This document shows positions 1 through 8,116 of a DNA stretch of 64,000 nt, piece after piece. Within the stretch, counting starts at the first letter, position 1. Each line of letters starts with the position of its first letter. Below the pieces are notes generated by a model. It searched no databases, was not told the origin of the DNA, and saw only the letters and a program-made list of their open reading frames with translations. Location of the stretch: NCBI RefSeq assembly GCF_035917455.1, contig NZ_CP109078.1, positions 992,001 through 1,056,000 on the forward strand, given 5' to 3'. The DNA comes from Micromonospora sp. NBC_01796 (GTDB taxonomy: Bacteria; Actinomycetota; Actinomycetes; Mycobacteriales; Micromonosporaceae). Made by a program: the position numbers and the translations under genes.

Positions 1-1988
1 GCGAGCAGCCGCTCGGCCGCACCGGCCCCGCCGTCGGTCAGCGCGGTACGCGCCGCGTCGGCGTCGACACCGGCCAGTTCGGGCAGCTCACCCATTGGTG
101 CACGTAACCAGTCGGCGTACCCGGTCATCCGGGCCAGGGCCCGTACCGCCTCCTCCACCGACGGGTACGACGGCACCCCGGCCGGCGGTCGCCCGACCGG
201 GAAGGTCGCCACCGTCGGCCGGTCCCCGGCCAGCGCCACGCTCGCCACCGCCGAGGTGAAGTCGGCGTCCTCCCCCACGAGCTGACCGGGCAACGGCGGG
301 GCGAAGTGCACCAGCAGGGCGTCGACCGCCGGGTCGATCGCGGCGTCGGCGAGGGCGTCGGCGAAGTCGTGCGCGGTCGCCTGCGGCTCGACGTTGCGCG
401 GGTACCCGGTGGCGACGGTGAGCCCGTACGCGTGGCAGGCGATCGCGGCCAGGTCGGCCAGCGCGGTGGAGTTGCCGACGATCCCGATCCGCCGGCCGGC
501 CGGCAACGGTTGCTGCGCCAGCAGGACGCCGACGTCGAAGAGTTCCGCCACGGTCTCCACCCGGATCACGCCGGACTGGGCGTACAGGGCGGTCATCGCC
601 GAGGCGTCCGGACCGGCGGGTACGGGATCCGACCGGGGCTGCACCGGGGCGTCGGGTGCGGGCGGGCGGTTCGACGAGGCGAGCGCCACCACCGGCTTGG
701 TCCGGCCGATCCGGCGGGCCAGCCGGGCGAACTTGCGCGGATTGCCGAAGGTCTCCAGGTAGAGCAGGATCACGTCCGTTCCGGGGTCGTCCTGCCAGTA
801 CTGGAGCAGGTCGTTGCCGGAGACGTCGGCCCGGTTGCCGGCGGAGACGAAACTCGACAGGCCCAGCCCACGGCGTTCCGCCTCGGCCAGCAACGCCACC
901 CCGAGCACGCCGGACTGGCTGAAGAAGCCGACCCGGCCGGGGGACGGCAGCCGGGGCGCGAGGGTGGCGTTGAGGCGTACCCGCTCGTCGGTGTTGGCCA
1001 CACCCAGGCAGTTCGGCCCGACGACCCGCATGCCGGCGGCGTGCGCGGCCCGGATCAGTTCGCGTTCGGCGGCGGCGCCGGACGGGCCGGACTCGGCGAA
1101 CCCGGCCGAGACCACGACCAGGCCGTGCAGGCCGGCACCGGCCGCGTCGGCAACCACGCCGGGTACGGCCTCCGGCGGCACCGCGACAACTGCCAGGTCC
1201 AGCGGTACGCCGGCAGCAACCGCCGTCGGGTACGCCGGCAGCCCGCCCACCACGGCCGCGCTCGGGTGCACCGGTACGAGGTGTCCGGTGAAACCGCCGT
1301 CGCGCAGGTGCCCGAGGATGGCCGCCCCGATGCCCTGCCCGGTGGCGCTGGCCCCGTACACGGCGATGCCGGTGGGGGCGAGCAGCCGGGCGATCGACCG
1401 GGCCTCGGTCAGGTGCTCCCGACCCCACTGGACCCGCAGGGACGCCTCGGTGGGTGCGATCGGGAAGCTGAGGTGGACCACGCCGTCGGCGTACTGGCGC
1501 TGGACGAGGTAGCCGAAGTCGGCGAAGACCCGCAGCATGGTGGCGTTGGACGGCAGGACCTCGGCGACGAACCGGCTGATCCCCTCCCGGCGGGCCGCCT
1601 CTGCCAGGTGCTCCAGCAGCACCGGTCCGATGCCGCGCCCCTGGTGGGCGTCCTCGACCACGAACGCGACCTCGGCATCGGTCGCGCCGGGGCCGAGCCG
1701 GTCGAACCGGCCGACGGCGAGGATCCGCTCCCCCGCGACCACCACGAACGCCTCCCGGTCGTGGTGGTCGACGGTGACGAACCGGTGCAGGTCCCGTTCC
1801 GGAATGCGCGGGTACGGCGAGAAGTAGCGCAGGTAGCGGGTGCGGTCGGAGAACCGGGAGTGCATGGCGACGATGCCGGCCGCGTCGTCCTCGCGGATCG
1901 GTCGCAAATGGACGGTCGTGCCGTCGCGCAACAGCACGTCCGCCGAGCGGTCCGGTGGGCCCTCGACCACGCTCGGGTCGCCTCCCAT
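1..1988 (-). CDS. patA: GNAT / NDP-forming acyl-CoA synthetase-like protein lysine acetyltransferase (PatA type), 3' end outside window
   Basis: Partial gene: 662 codons are visible and the reading frame runs off the left edge. Residues about 20-170 form a GNAT acetyltransferase domain with an acetyl-CoA loop of the type QGRGIG. They are followed by a Rossmann CoA-binding domain (about 190-310, GASATGQGIG) and succinyl-CoA-synthetase-like ligase domains. GNAT-first order is the arrangement described for the Streptomyces lividans PatA protein acetyltransferase, which acetylates and silences acyl-CoA synthetases; that role here is inferred. The ATG at 1988 is chosen because the GNAT fold begins soon after it and it lies 14 bp after the acuC stop. 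Co-transcription with the deacetylase gene acuC supports a reversible-acetylation pair. Confidence 0.85.
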   Translation of the reverse strand, partial: MGGDPSVVEGPPDRSADVLLRDGTTVHLRPIREDDAAGIVAMHSRFSDRTRYLRYFSPYPRIPERDLHRFVTVDHHDREAFVVVAGERILAVGRFDRLGPGATDAEVAFVVEDAHQGRGIGPVLLEHLAEAARREGISRFVAEVLPSNATMLRVFADFGYLVQRQYADGVVHLSFPIAPTEASLRVQWGREHLTEARSIARLLAPTGIAVYGASATGQGIGAAILGHLRDGGFTGHLVPVHPSAAVVGGLPAYPTAVAAGVPLDLAVVAVPPEAVPGVVADAAGAGLHGLVVVSAGFAESGPSGAAAERELIRAAHAAGMRVVGPNCLGVANTDERVRLNATLAPRLPSPGRVGFFSQSGVLGVALLAEAERRGLGLSSFVSAGNRADVSGNDLLQYWQDDPGTDVILLYLETFGNPRKFARLARRIGRTKPVVALASSNRPPAPDAPVQPRSDPVPAGPDASAMTALYAQSGVIRVETVAELFDVGVLLAQQPLPAGRRIGIVGNSTALADLAAIACHAYGLTVATGYPRNVEPQATAHDFADALADAAIDPAVDALLVHFAPPLPGQLVGEDADFTSAVASVALAGDRPTVATFPVGRPPAGVPSYPSVEEAVRALARMTGYADWLRAPMGELPELAGVDADAARTALTDGGAGAAERLL

Positions 1989-2002
1989 CACTTCCTCGGG
2001 TC

Positions 2003-3184
2003 TCAGTCCCTGGGGTCGTGCGGGTCCAGCCCGTGCAGCGGGAACACCGCCTTGCGGGTGGCCAGGATGGCCCGGTCCACCCCGTCCGGCTCCCCGGTCG
2101 GCTGCCACGGCTCGTACGTCGGGTCGACGTTGTCGGTCATCCGCAGCGGTACGTCCCGCTCCGGCCGCCGGGACCGGGCCAGCGCCCGCCAGGCCGGCGG
2201 GGTGAGGGCGGCCGGGTCGATCGGTTCCCCGGTGGCGATCGCCAGCAGGTGGGTCCACGCCCTCGGCACGACCTCGACCAGGGCGTACCCGCCGCCGCCG
2301 GTGGCCACCCAGCGGCCCTCGCAGAGTTCGTCGGCGAGCGCCCGCAGCGCCAGGTAGCTGGCCCGCTGCCCGTCGACGGAGAGCCGCAGGTCGGCGAGGG
2401 GGTCGAGCCGGTGGCTGTCCGCCCCGCACTGGGTGACCAGGATCTGCGGCCGGAAGGCCCGCAGCACCGACGGGACGATCGCGTGGAAGGCCCGCAGCCA
2501 GCCGGCGTCGCCGGTGCCCGGCGGCAGCGGCACGTTGACCGCGCTGCCCCTGGCTGCCGGGCCACCGGTCTCGTCGGAGAAGCCGGTGCCCGGAAAGAGC
2601 GCCAGCGGGGTTTCGTGCAGGCTGACCGTGAGCACCCGGGGGTCGTCGGCGAAGATCTCCTGCACCCCGTCGCCGTGGTGTACGTCGACGTCGACGTAGG
2701 CGACCCGCTCGGCACCGAGGTCGAGCAGCCGGGCGATGGCCACCGCCGGATCGTTGTAGACGCAGAACCCGGCGGCCCGACCGGCCATGGCGTGGTGCAG
2801 GCCACCGGCGACGTTGACCGCCCGCCGGGCCTCGCCCCGCCAGACCGCCTCGGCGGCGGCCAGGCTCGCCCCGGCGATCAGGGCGCTGGACTCGTGCATG
2901 TTGTCGAAGATCGGGTTGTCCGAGGTGCCCAGGCCGTACCCGGAGAAGAACGGGTCGTTCGGGGCGGCGCGGACCGCGTCCAGGTAGTCCGGCCGGTGCA
3001 CCCGGGTCAGCGCCGCCTCGTCGGCCGGCGTCGGCGCGACGATCCGGACACCGGCCCGGTCGAGTACGCCGAACTCTCTCGCCAACGCGACGGTCAGCTC
3101 GACCCGGACCGGGTCGAGCGGGTGCTCACCCAGGTCGTAGGCGAGCAGGGACTCGTCCCACATCACCACCGTGCCATCCGACAT
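2003..3184 (-). CDS. acuC: AcuC-type class I histone deacetylase-like protein deacetylase
   Basis: A 393-residue zinc-dependent deacetylase of the arginase/HDAC fold. Visible family signatures are the His pair at about 130-131 (LHHAMAG), the zinc-binding segment VDVDVHHGDG at 164-173, the third Asp ligand in QCGADSH (about 256) and the catalytic Tyr in GGGGY (about 300). In Bacillus, AcuC removes acetyl groups from acetyl-CoA synthetase. Here it lies immediately upstream of a PatA-type acetyltransferase, 14 bp apart, which fits the same reversible control of acyl-CoA synthetases. The frame is open upstream for 48 more codons, but the ATG at 3184 gives the normal family N-terminus. No strong ribosome binding site is visible. 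Confidence 0.9.
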   Translation of the reverse strand: MSDGTVVMWDESLLAYDLGEHPLDPVRVELTVALAREFGVLDRAGVRIVAPTPADEAALTRVHRPDYLDAVRAAPNDPFFSGYGLGTSDNPIFDNMHESSALIAGASLAAAEAVWRGEARRAVNVAGGLHHAMAGRAAGFCVYNDPAVAIARLLDLGAERVAYVDVDVHHGDGVQEIFADDPRVLTVSLHETPLALFPGTGFSDETGGPAARGSAVNVPLPPGTGDAGWLRAFHAIVPSVLRAFRPQILVTQCGADSHRLDPLADLRLSVDGQRASYLALRALADELCEGRWVATGGGGYALVEVVPRAWTHLLAIATGEPIDPAALTPPAWRALARSRRPERDVPLRMTDNVDPTYEPWQPTGEPDGVDRAILATRKAVFPLHGLDPHDPRD

Positions 3185-3270
3185 GGCGCCATCGTCGCAC
3201 GGGGCGCAGCCCGCTCCCAGACGCATCCGCCCTCTCCACGTGGATGGAACGGGCCCGGTCGGGGACCGGA

Positions 3271-4137
3271 TCAGGTGCCGGCGCCGGTGGCCACCGGGCG
3301 GTCCGGGTCGGTGAGCCAGTGGCTCCACGAGCCGACGTAGAGGCCGGCGTGCTCGTGCCCGGCGAGATGCAGGGCGAACACCGTGTGCGCGGCGGTCACC
3401 CCGGACCCGCAGTACGCGCCGACGCGTACGCCGGGCTCGACGCCGGCCTCGGCGAACCGGGTCCGGAGGGCGGCGGCGGCCCGCAGCCGGCCGTCCGGGT
3501 CGACGTGCTCGGTGGTCGGGAGGTTGACCGCGCCGGGCACGTGCCCGGCGACCGGGTCGATCGGCTCGGTGTCGCCCCGGTAGCGCGGGGCGGCCCGGAC
3601 GTCGAGCAGCACCCCGTCACCGGCGGCGAGTGCGGCCGCCGCGTCGGCGTCGAGCACCGGCAGGCCGCCCGGACGGACGGTGACGTCTCCCGGCGCCGGT
3701 GTCGGCACCTCGGTGGTGACCGGGTGACCGGCGGTGACCCAGGCCGGGTAGCCGCCGTCGAGCACCCGGACCCGGGTGTGCCCGGCCCAGCGCAGCGTCC
3801 ACCAGGCGCGGGCGGCGGCCAGCCCGTCCCCGGCGTCGTAGACCACCACCGGGTGGCTGGTCAGGACCCCGGCGGCCCGCAGGACCCGCTGGAGCGCGGC
3901 CGGGTCGGGCAGCGGGTGCCGCCCGTCGGGGCCGGGTGCCCCGCAGAGGTCGGCGTCGAGATCGACGAAGACCGCTCCGGGCAGGTGTCCGGCGGCGTAG
4001 TCGCCCCGGCCGGGTGGGCCGGCGAGGCGCCAACGCACATCGAGTACGGTGGGTGCGGCCGTGGCGGCCGGCTCCGGGTCGGCCAGTTCCCCGGCGAGGG
4101 CGGCTACGTCGACCAGAAGATCGTCTGTGGCGGGCAT
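3271..4137 (-). CDS. sseA: 3-mercaptopyruvate sulfurtransferase (two rhodanese domains)
   Basis: A 288-residue protein with two tandem rhodanese domains (about 10-140 and 155-285). The active-site loop of the second domain is CGSGVTA with Cys243. This is the loop typical of mercaptopyruvate sulfurtransferases; thiosulfate sulfurtransferases usually have CRKGVTA. The N-terminal domain has no Cys at the matching position, as is usual. It should transfer sulfur from 3-mercaptopyruvate to a thiol or cyanide acceptor in the cytoplasm. The gene is divergent from the IdeR-type regulator, with 114 bp between them. It is the upstream member of a same-strand run with acuC and patA, although an 86-bp gap to acuC may hold a separate promoter. 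Confidence 0.88.
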   Translation of the reverse strand: MPATDDLLVDVAALAGELADPEPAATAAPTVLDVRWRLAGPPGRGDYAAGHLPGAVFVDLDADLCGAPGPDGRHPLPDPAALQRVLRAAGVLTSHPVVVYDAGDGLAAARAWWTLRWAGHTRVRVLDGGYPAWVTAGHPVTTEVPTPAPGDVTVRPGGLPVLDADAAAALAAGDGVLLDVRAAPRYRGDTEPIDPVAGHVPGAVNLPTTEHVDPDGRLRAAAALRTRFAEAGVEPGVRVGAYCGSGVTAAHTVFALHLAGHEHAGLYVGSWSHWLTDPDRPVATGAGT

Positions 4138-4220
4138 GACACTCAGTCAACACCATCACATTCGGTGGATACCAGCACGAGACGCCCCGTCCGGGCTGCG
4201 GCTCCGTGTCGGTAACTCGG

Positions 4221-4236
4221 GGTAGCATTGCCTACC
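4221..4236. promoter_or_regulatory. inverted repeat upstream of the ideR-like gene, possible operator
   Basis: A perfect 5-bp inverted repeat, GGTAG-N6-CTACC, lies 16-31 bp upstream of the GTG start. It overlaps a plausible -10 element (TAGCAT, 4223-4228). It sits between the divergent sulfurtransferase and DtxR-family genes. It only loosely resembles a DtxR/IdeR iron box, so autoregulation is a guess. Confidence 0.3.
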
Positions 4237-4251
4237 GGGAGGGCGGCTGAC

Positions 4252-4938
4252 GTGAACGACCTGGTCGATACGACTGAGATGTACCTGCGCACCATTCTCG
4301 AACTCGAAGAGGAGGGTGTGCCGGCCCTGCGCGCGAGAATCGCGGAGCGGCTGCACCAGAGCGGGCCGACCGTCAGCCAGACCGTGGCGCGGATGGAACG
4401 TGACGGTCTGCTGACCCTCGAGGACGACCGGCACCTGCGGCTCACCGCGTCCGGTCGGGGCCTGGCGATCGCCGTGATGCGCAAGCACCGACTCGCCGAG
4501 CTGCTGCTGGTCAACGTCATCGGCATGCCCTACGAGGAGGCCCACGAGGAGGCCTGCCGGTGGGAGCACGTGATGAGCGACGCGGTGGAGCAGAAGGTCT
4601 ACGACCTGCTCAACCGGCCGACCCGGTCGCCGTACGGCAACCCGATCCCGGGGCTGGAGGCGCTCGGCAGCGCCCTGGACTCGACGACCGCCGAGGGCCC
4701 GGACGCGGAGCGTAACCTCGCCTTCCCCGGTCTGACCGGAATGGTGGTGGTCCGGCGCATCTGCGAGAGCGTGCAGACCGACGGTGACGTGCTGCGTCAG
4801 CTCCACGCCGCCGGGGTCGACCCGGGTGCCACGGTGACCGTGGCGCAGGAGCGCGACGGGGTCACCATCGACCGCTCCGGTGACAAGATCCGGCTGCCGC
4901 GTGAGGTGGCCTCGCGGGTTTTCGTCGCCGCATCCTGA
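4252..4938 (+). CDS. ideR: DtxR/IdeR-family iron-dependent transcriptional regulator
   Basis: A 228-residue regulator with an N-terminal winged helix (about 1-70), a metal-binding dimerisation domain (about 71-140) and a C-terminal SH3-like domain. Numbered from the GTG at 4252, all classic DtxR/IdeR metal ligands fall in register: Met10, His79, Glu83, His98, Cys102, Glu105 and His106. This supports both function and start. A GGGAGGG ribosome binding site lies at 4237-4243. With ferrous iron bound, such proteins repress siderophore and uptake genes and activate storage genes. A manganese-specific MntR role is less likely because Cys102 is present. An upstream frame would add 8 residues but spoils the register. 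Confidence 0.93.
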   Translation: MNDLVDTTEMYLRTILELEEEGVPALRARIAERLHQSGPTVSQTVARMERDGLLTLEDDRHLRLTASGRGLAIAVMRKHRLAELLLVNVIGMPYEEAHEEACRWEHVMSDAVEQKVYDLLNRPTRSPYGNPIPGLEALGSALDSTTAEGPDAERNLAFPGLTGMVVVRRICESVQTDGDVLRQLHAAGVDPGATVTVAQERDGVTIDRSGDKIRLPREVASRVFVAAS

Positions 4939-4966
4939 CTTCCGGTCCGGGCCCGCCGGACCAACC

Positions 4967-4996
4967 CATGCCGGTCACCGCGCGGTGGCCGGCATG
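4967..4996. terminator. hairpin between convergent ideR and lipoprotein genes
   Basis: Arms CATGCCGGTCACCG and CGGTGGCCGGCATG pair over 14 bp with one G-T wobble and almost no loop. The hairpin lies between two convergent genes. It has no T tract, as is common in high-GC actinomycetes, and it may serve both directions. Confidence 0.6.
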
Positions 4997-5050
4997 CGAC
5001 TGTCCGGGCACCGGCGCGCCCGCCGGGCAGGCGTGCCGGTGCCGTGACCG

Positions 5051-5599
5051 TCATGCCTTGGCGGCGTCGATCTCCTTGGCCAGGGTGACCAGCTTGGTGG
5101 CGAGGGCGTCCGCCGCCGGCTTACCCTCGCCGGCCGGGAAGGTGTAGCGGAGGTTGATCATTTGGCCGTCCGCGGAGAGCCAGGACACCTCCACACCGGC
5201 GCCGTAGTCCTTGCCCTCCGGCAGGGACAGCCGGTACGCGGCCTTGCCCAGCCCCTTGACGGTCTGTCCCCCCTTGGGCATCTCGTCGGCGAACACGGCC
5301 GAGTCGGCGGTGGTCGGCGTCACCGACAGCGCCAGATCGGGGCGGCTGGACTGCTCGGACTGGAGCACACAGGTGCTCGTCTTGCCCGAGGTGGTGGAGG
5401 CCGAGACATCGAACAGGGTGCCGATCGCCTTCTCCACCGCCGGGTAGTCAAGCAACTGGCAGACGCCCCCACCGGCCGAGGCCGGCAACTTCACCACCGG
5501 CGGGATGGGCAGCGGATCGTTCCGGGTCGCGGCGGCCGACTCGCCACAGCCGGACAGCACCAGCAGTCCCGCACCGATCAGTAAGAGCCGCCCGCGCAC
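5051..5599 (-). CDS. secreted lipoprotein, DUF3558-like
   Basis: A 182-residue protein with a basic N-terminus, a hydrophobic stretch and a lipobox (LSGC, Cys18), so it is probably lipid-anchored on the outside of the membrane. Two further Cys (in CQLLDYP and STCVLQ) could form a disulfide, as in the DUF3558 family of actinobacterial lipoproteins; this is a weak family resemblance by eye. The start is the GTG at 5599, preceded by GGGAGG at 5-nt spacing. The frame is open further upstream, but that extension does not look like a protein N-terminus. Function is unknown. It is convergent with the ideR-like gene. Confidence 0.75.
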   Translation of the reverse strand: MRGRLLLIGAGLLVLSGCGESAAATRNDPLPIPPVVKLPASAGGGVCQLLDYPAVEKAIGTLFDVSASTTSGKTSTCVLQSEQSSRPDLALSVTPTTADSAVFADEMPKGGQTVKGLGKAAYRLSLPEGKDYGAGVEVSWLSADGQMINLRYTFPAGEGKPAADALATKLVTLAKEIDAAKA

Positions 5600-5782
5600 A
5601 GTGACCTCCCGCTCGCCCCGGCCGGGGGGCGGCCGGTGAGTCCGTCGGACACCGTACGGGGTCGGGCGCCAGGGGCGAAACCCCCCGCCCGGACATGGCG
5701 CTCCGCGAATGGAAATTTCGTCCATGCGGACCCGTGGTCCGTTCCGGCGCGGCCCCTGATCCACTCCTGGTGGACGCCGGTT

Positions 5783-6985
5783 CTACTCCGGCAGCCGGGC
5801 CACGATGTGCTTGGCGATCTCCAACGAACTGGTCGCCGCCGGCGACGGCGCGTTGAGTACGTGCACCTGGCGGTGCGCGGCCACGATGAGGAAGTCGTCG
5901 ACCAGCGACCCGTCCCGGGCGATCGCCTGGGCGCGTACGCCGGCCGCGCTCGGCACGAGGTCCCGTACGGTCAGGTCCGGCACCAGGCGGGCCAGGCTGG
6001 CGGCGAACAGTTGCCGGGACAGCGACCGGCGGACCTCGGTCAGCCCGTACCCGAGGTGTCTGCGGGCCAGCCGCCACAGGCCCGGATAGGTGACCGCGTC
6101 GGCCAGCTCCCGCAGGTTGACCCGCCCCCACGAGTAACCCTCGCGGGCCAGCGCCAGGACCGCGTTCGGGCCGGCGTGCACGGTCCCGTCGATCATCCGG
6201 GTCAGGTGTACGCCGAGGAACGGGAACTGCGGGTCGGGCACCGGGTAGATCAGGCCACGGACCAGGTCCCGCCGCTCCGGTCGCAGCTCGTAGTACTCGC
6301 CCCGGAACGGGACGATCCGCGCGGACGGGGTGACACCGGCCAGCCGGGCCACCCGGTCGGCGTGCAGCCCGGCACAGTTGACCAGTACGTCCGCCACCAC
6401 CTCGCCGGCCGTACTGGTCACGACCAGTTCCTCGGCTCCGGCCGGCCCGCCGCGGCGGGTGCTGACGCCGGTGACCCGGGCACCGAGCCGGATCCGGGCG
6501 CCCGCCTTCTCCGCCAGGGTGGCCAGGGCGGTGCAGACCGCGGTGAAGTCGACGATGCCGGTGGACTCCACCCGGAGGGCCTCGACGCACCGGACCGCCG
6601 GCTCGTACTCGGCGGCCTCGGCGGGGGTGAGCAGCCGGACCGGCAACCGGTTGGCCAGCGCCCGTTCGTGCAGGGCCCGCAACCGGGGCAGTTCCGCCTC
6701 GTCGGTGGCGACGATGAGCTTGCCGCACCGCTGCACCGGGATGTCCTGCTCGGCGCAGAAGTCCACCATGGACCGGCTGCCGGCACGGCAGAGTTCGGCC
6801 TTGAGGCTGCCCGGTTTGTAGTAGACCCCGGCGTGGATCACACCGGAGTTGTGGCCGGTCTGGTGGGCCGCCAGCCGGTGCTCCTTCTCCAGCACGGTGA
6901 CCTCGGCGTCCGGCCGGTCGAGGATTATCCGGTGGGCCGTTGCCAGCCCGACGATGCCGCCACCGATGACCACGTACCTCGCCAT
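5783..6985 (-). CDS. lhgO: L-2-hydroxyglutarate oxidase (FAD-dependent)
   Basis: A 400-residue flavoprotein of the DAO superfamily. The N-terminal dinucleotide fold starts at residue 4 (VVIGGGIVGLATA). It is followed by the family segment with HNSGVIHAGVYY (about 45-56), characteristic of L-2-hydroxyglutarate dehydrogenase/oxidase, and a C-terminal GxRxQ-type region. It should oxidise L-2-hydroxyglutarate to 2-oxoglutarate, removing a by-product of malate or lactate dehydrogenase. It lies 11 bp downstream of a small DUF5522 gene and is probably co-transcribed with it. Length and start match the family. Confidence 0.9.
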   Translation of the reverse strand: MARYVVIGGGIVGLATAHRIILDRPDAEVTVLEKEHRLAAHQTGHNSGVIHAGVYYKPGSLKAELCRAGSRSMVDFCAEQDIPVQRCGKLIVATDEAELPRLRALHERALANRLPVRLLTPAEAAEYEPAVRCVEALRVESTGIVDFTAVCTALATLAEKAGARIRLGARVTGVSTRRGGPAGAEELVVTSTAGEVVADVLVNCAGLHADRVARLAGVTPSARIVPFRGEYYELRPERRDLVRGLIYPVPDPQFPFLGVHLTRMIDGTVHAGPNAVLALAREGYSWGRVNLRELADAVTYPGLWRLARRHLGYGLTEVRRSLSRQLFAASLARLVPDLTVRDLVPSAAGVRAQAIARDGSLVDDFLIVAAHRQVHVLNAPSPAATSSLEIAKHIVARLPE

Positions 6986-6996
6986 GGCCGCAGACG

Positions 6997-7293
6997 CTAC
7001 CGGCTGACGGGGCCGCCGGGAGCCGGGTCACCGGCCGGCTCGTCATCGACGTACGGACAGTGCCGGCATCCCCGTCCGCAGCACGTACCCCGGCGGGCCA
7101 GGAATCCCGCGGTGAGGACGAAGAGTCCGGTCGCCGGGTCCGGGTAGCCGGCCTGCCCGGCGGCGAGGGCGTCGGCGTGCGCGGCCAGGATCGACGACCG
7201 CAGCGGGTGGTCCGGTGCCAGCCGGGACGGGTGCGGCTGGTCCAGCGGGCGGGGTGCCAACGGCAGTCGCCGCCCCTGCTCACCGTCACCCAT
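6997..7293 (-). CDS. DUF5522 small Cys-rich protein
   Basis: A 98-residue protein whose C-terminal half carries the motif LTAGFLARRGTCCGRGCRHC, the hallmark of DUF5522. The four clustered cysteines suggest metal or Fe-S binding, but no function is established. It lies 11 bp upstream of lhgO on the same strand and probably forms an operon with it. The Pro/Arg-rich first 25 residues look disordered. Confidence 0.8.
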   Translation of the reverse strand: MGDGEQGRRLPLAPRPLDQPHPSRLAPDHPLRSSILAAHADALAAGQAGYPDPATGLFVLTAGFLARRGTCCGRGCRHCPYVDDEPAGDPAPGGPVSR

Positions 7294-7370
7294 CCCGCGA
7301 GGTTACGCCCGGCGGCCGGACGCGGTTCGCGGCGAGCCCGGCCCTGGCCGTGGGCCGCCGGTGACGGTGA

Positions 7371-7403
7371 CGGGTCCGGCTCCCCCCGAGCGAGCCGGAC
7401 CCG
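7371..7403 (-). terminator. terminator hairpin of the ABC/GntR operon
   Basis: Perfect 12-bp arms (CGGGTCCGGCTC and GAGCCGGACCCG) around a 9-nt loop lie 18 bp past the stop of the permease gene. They separate that operon from the DUF5522-lhgO operon on the same strand. Confidence 0.7.
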
Positions 7404-7420
7404 TACCGGTGGAACGTCCG

Positions 7421-8116
7421 TCAGGTGGTGGCCCGGCGGATGGTCAGCAGACCGGCACCGGCCAGCGCCAGGGCGAGCAGGGCCGGCCAACCGGCGAAGA
7501 GGGTGAGCGCGGACTGGTCGCCGAACCACCGTCCGATGGTCAGCCACCACCCCTGCCAGGTGATCAGTACGGCGGGCAGGCCGAGCAGGGACAGCAGCCC
7601 GATGCTCAGGACGTACAGGCCGGTGATGCCCCAGCGCTTCATCACCAGGGCGGCGAAGATCCCGAAGAAGCCGAGCACCAGGAACGGCACCATGTAGATC
7701 AGGATCTGCAGGACCGGGTTATCGCTGTTCAGGAACGACGGGGCGAAGAAACCCATCGAGATGCCCCACCCGTCGGTCGCCCGCTCGGCCAGCTTGCACA
7801 GGTAGAGCATGACCCCGAAGAGCAGGGACTCACCGAGGAGCAGCAGCGAGACGGCGGCGTAGAAGGTCCGCCGGGTCACGCTCAGCCCGAGCGAGAACGG
7901 GAAGAACTGGGTGATCGACTGGCCGGCGCTGACCATCGTCACGATGTAGACGCTGACCAGCCCACCGGTCTGCGGCCCACCCTCGATGTCGTCGCCGATC
8001 CCGGTGAACAGGACCAGGTTGAACACGAAGCTGGTGAGCAGGATCCCCCAGGGCCAGGCGACCAGGGTCGGCCAGGTGATGAGGTGGACCCGGGTCGCGG
8101 GAAGGACACGGTTCAT
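7421..8116 (-). CDS. ABC transporter integral membrane subunit
   Basis: A 231-residue membrane protein with about six hydrophobic segments and short charged loops. There is no domain I can name beyond ABC-2-like permease. Its ATG overlaps the stop of the upstream ATPase gene by 4 nt (ATGA, 8113-8116), so the two are translationally coupled and should form one transporter. The GntR regulator upstream belongs to the same transcript. By analogy with Bacillus ytr operons it may act in cell-envelope stress or drug extrusion; the substrate is unknown. Confidence 0.8.
   Translation of the reverse strand: MNRVLPATRVHLITWPTLVAWPWGILLTSFVFNLVLFTGIGDDIEGGPQTGGLVSVYIVTMVSAGQSITQFFPFSLGLSVTRRTFYAAVSLLLLGESLLFGVMLYLCKLAERATDGWGISMGFFAPSFLNSDNPVLQILIYMVPFLVLGFFGIFAALVMKRWGITGLYVLSIGLLSLLGLPAVLITWQGWWLTIGRWFGDQSALTLFAGWPALLALALAGAGLLTIRRATT

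Noticed and set aside
306-2357. Plus-strand open frame of 683 codons at the window start
   Set aside because: It is antisense to patA and acuC, has no ribosome binding site, and its product is low complexity.
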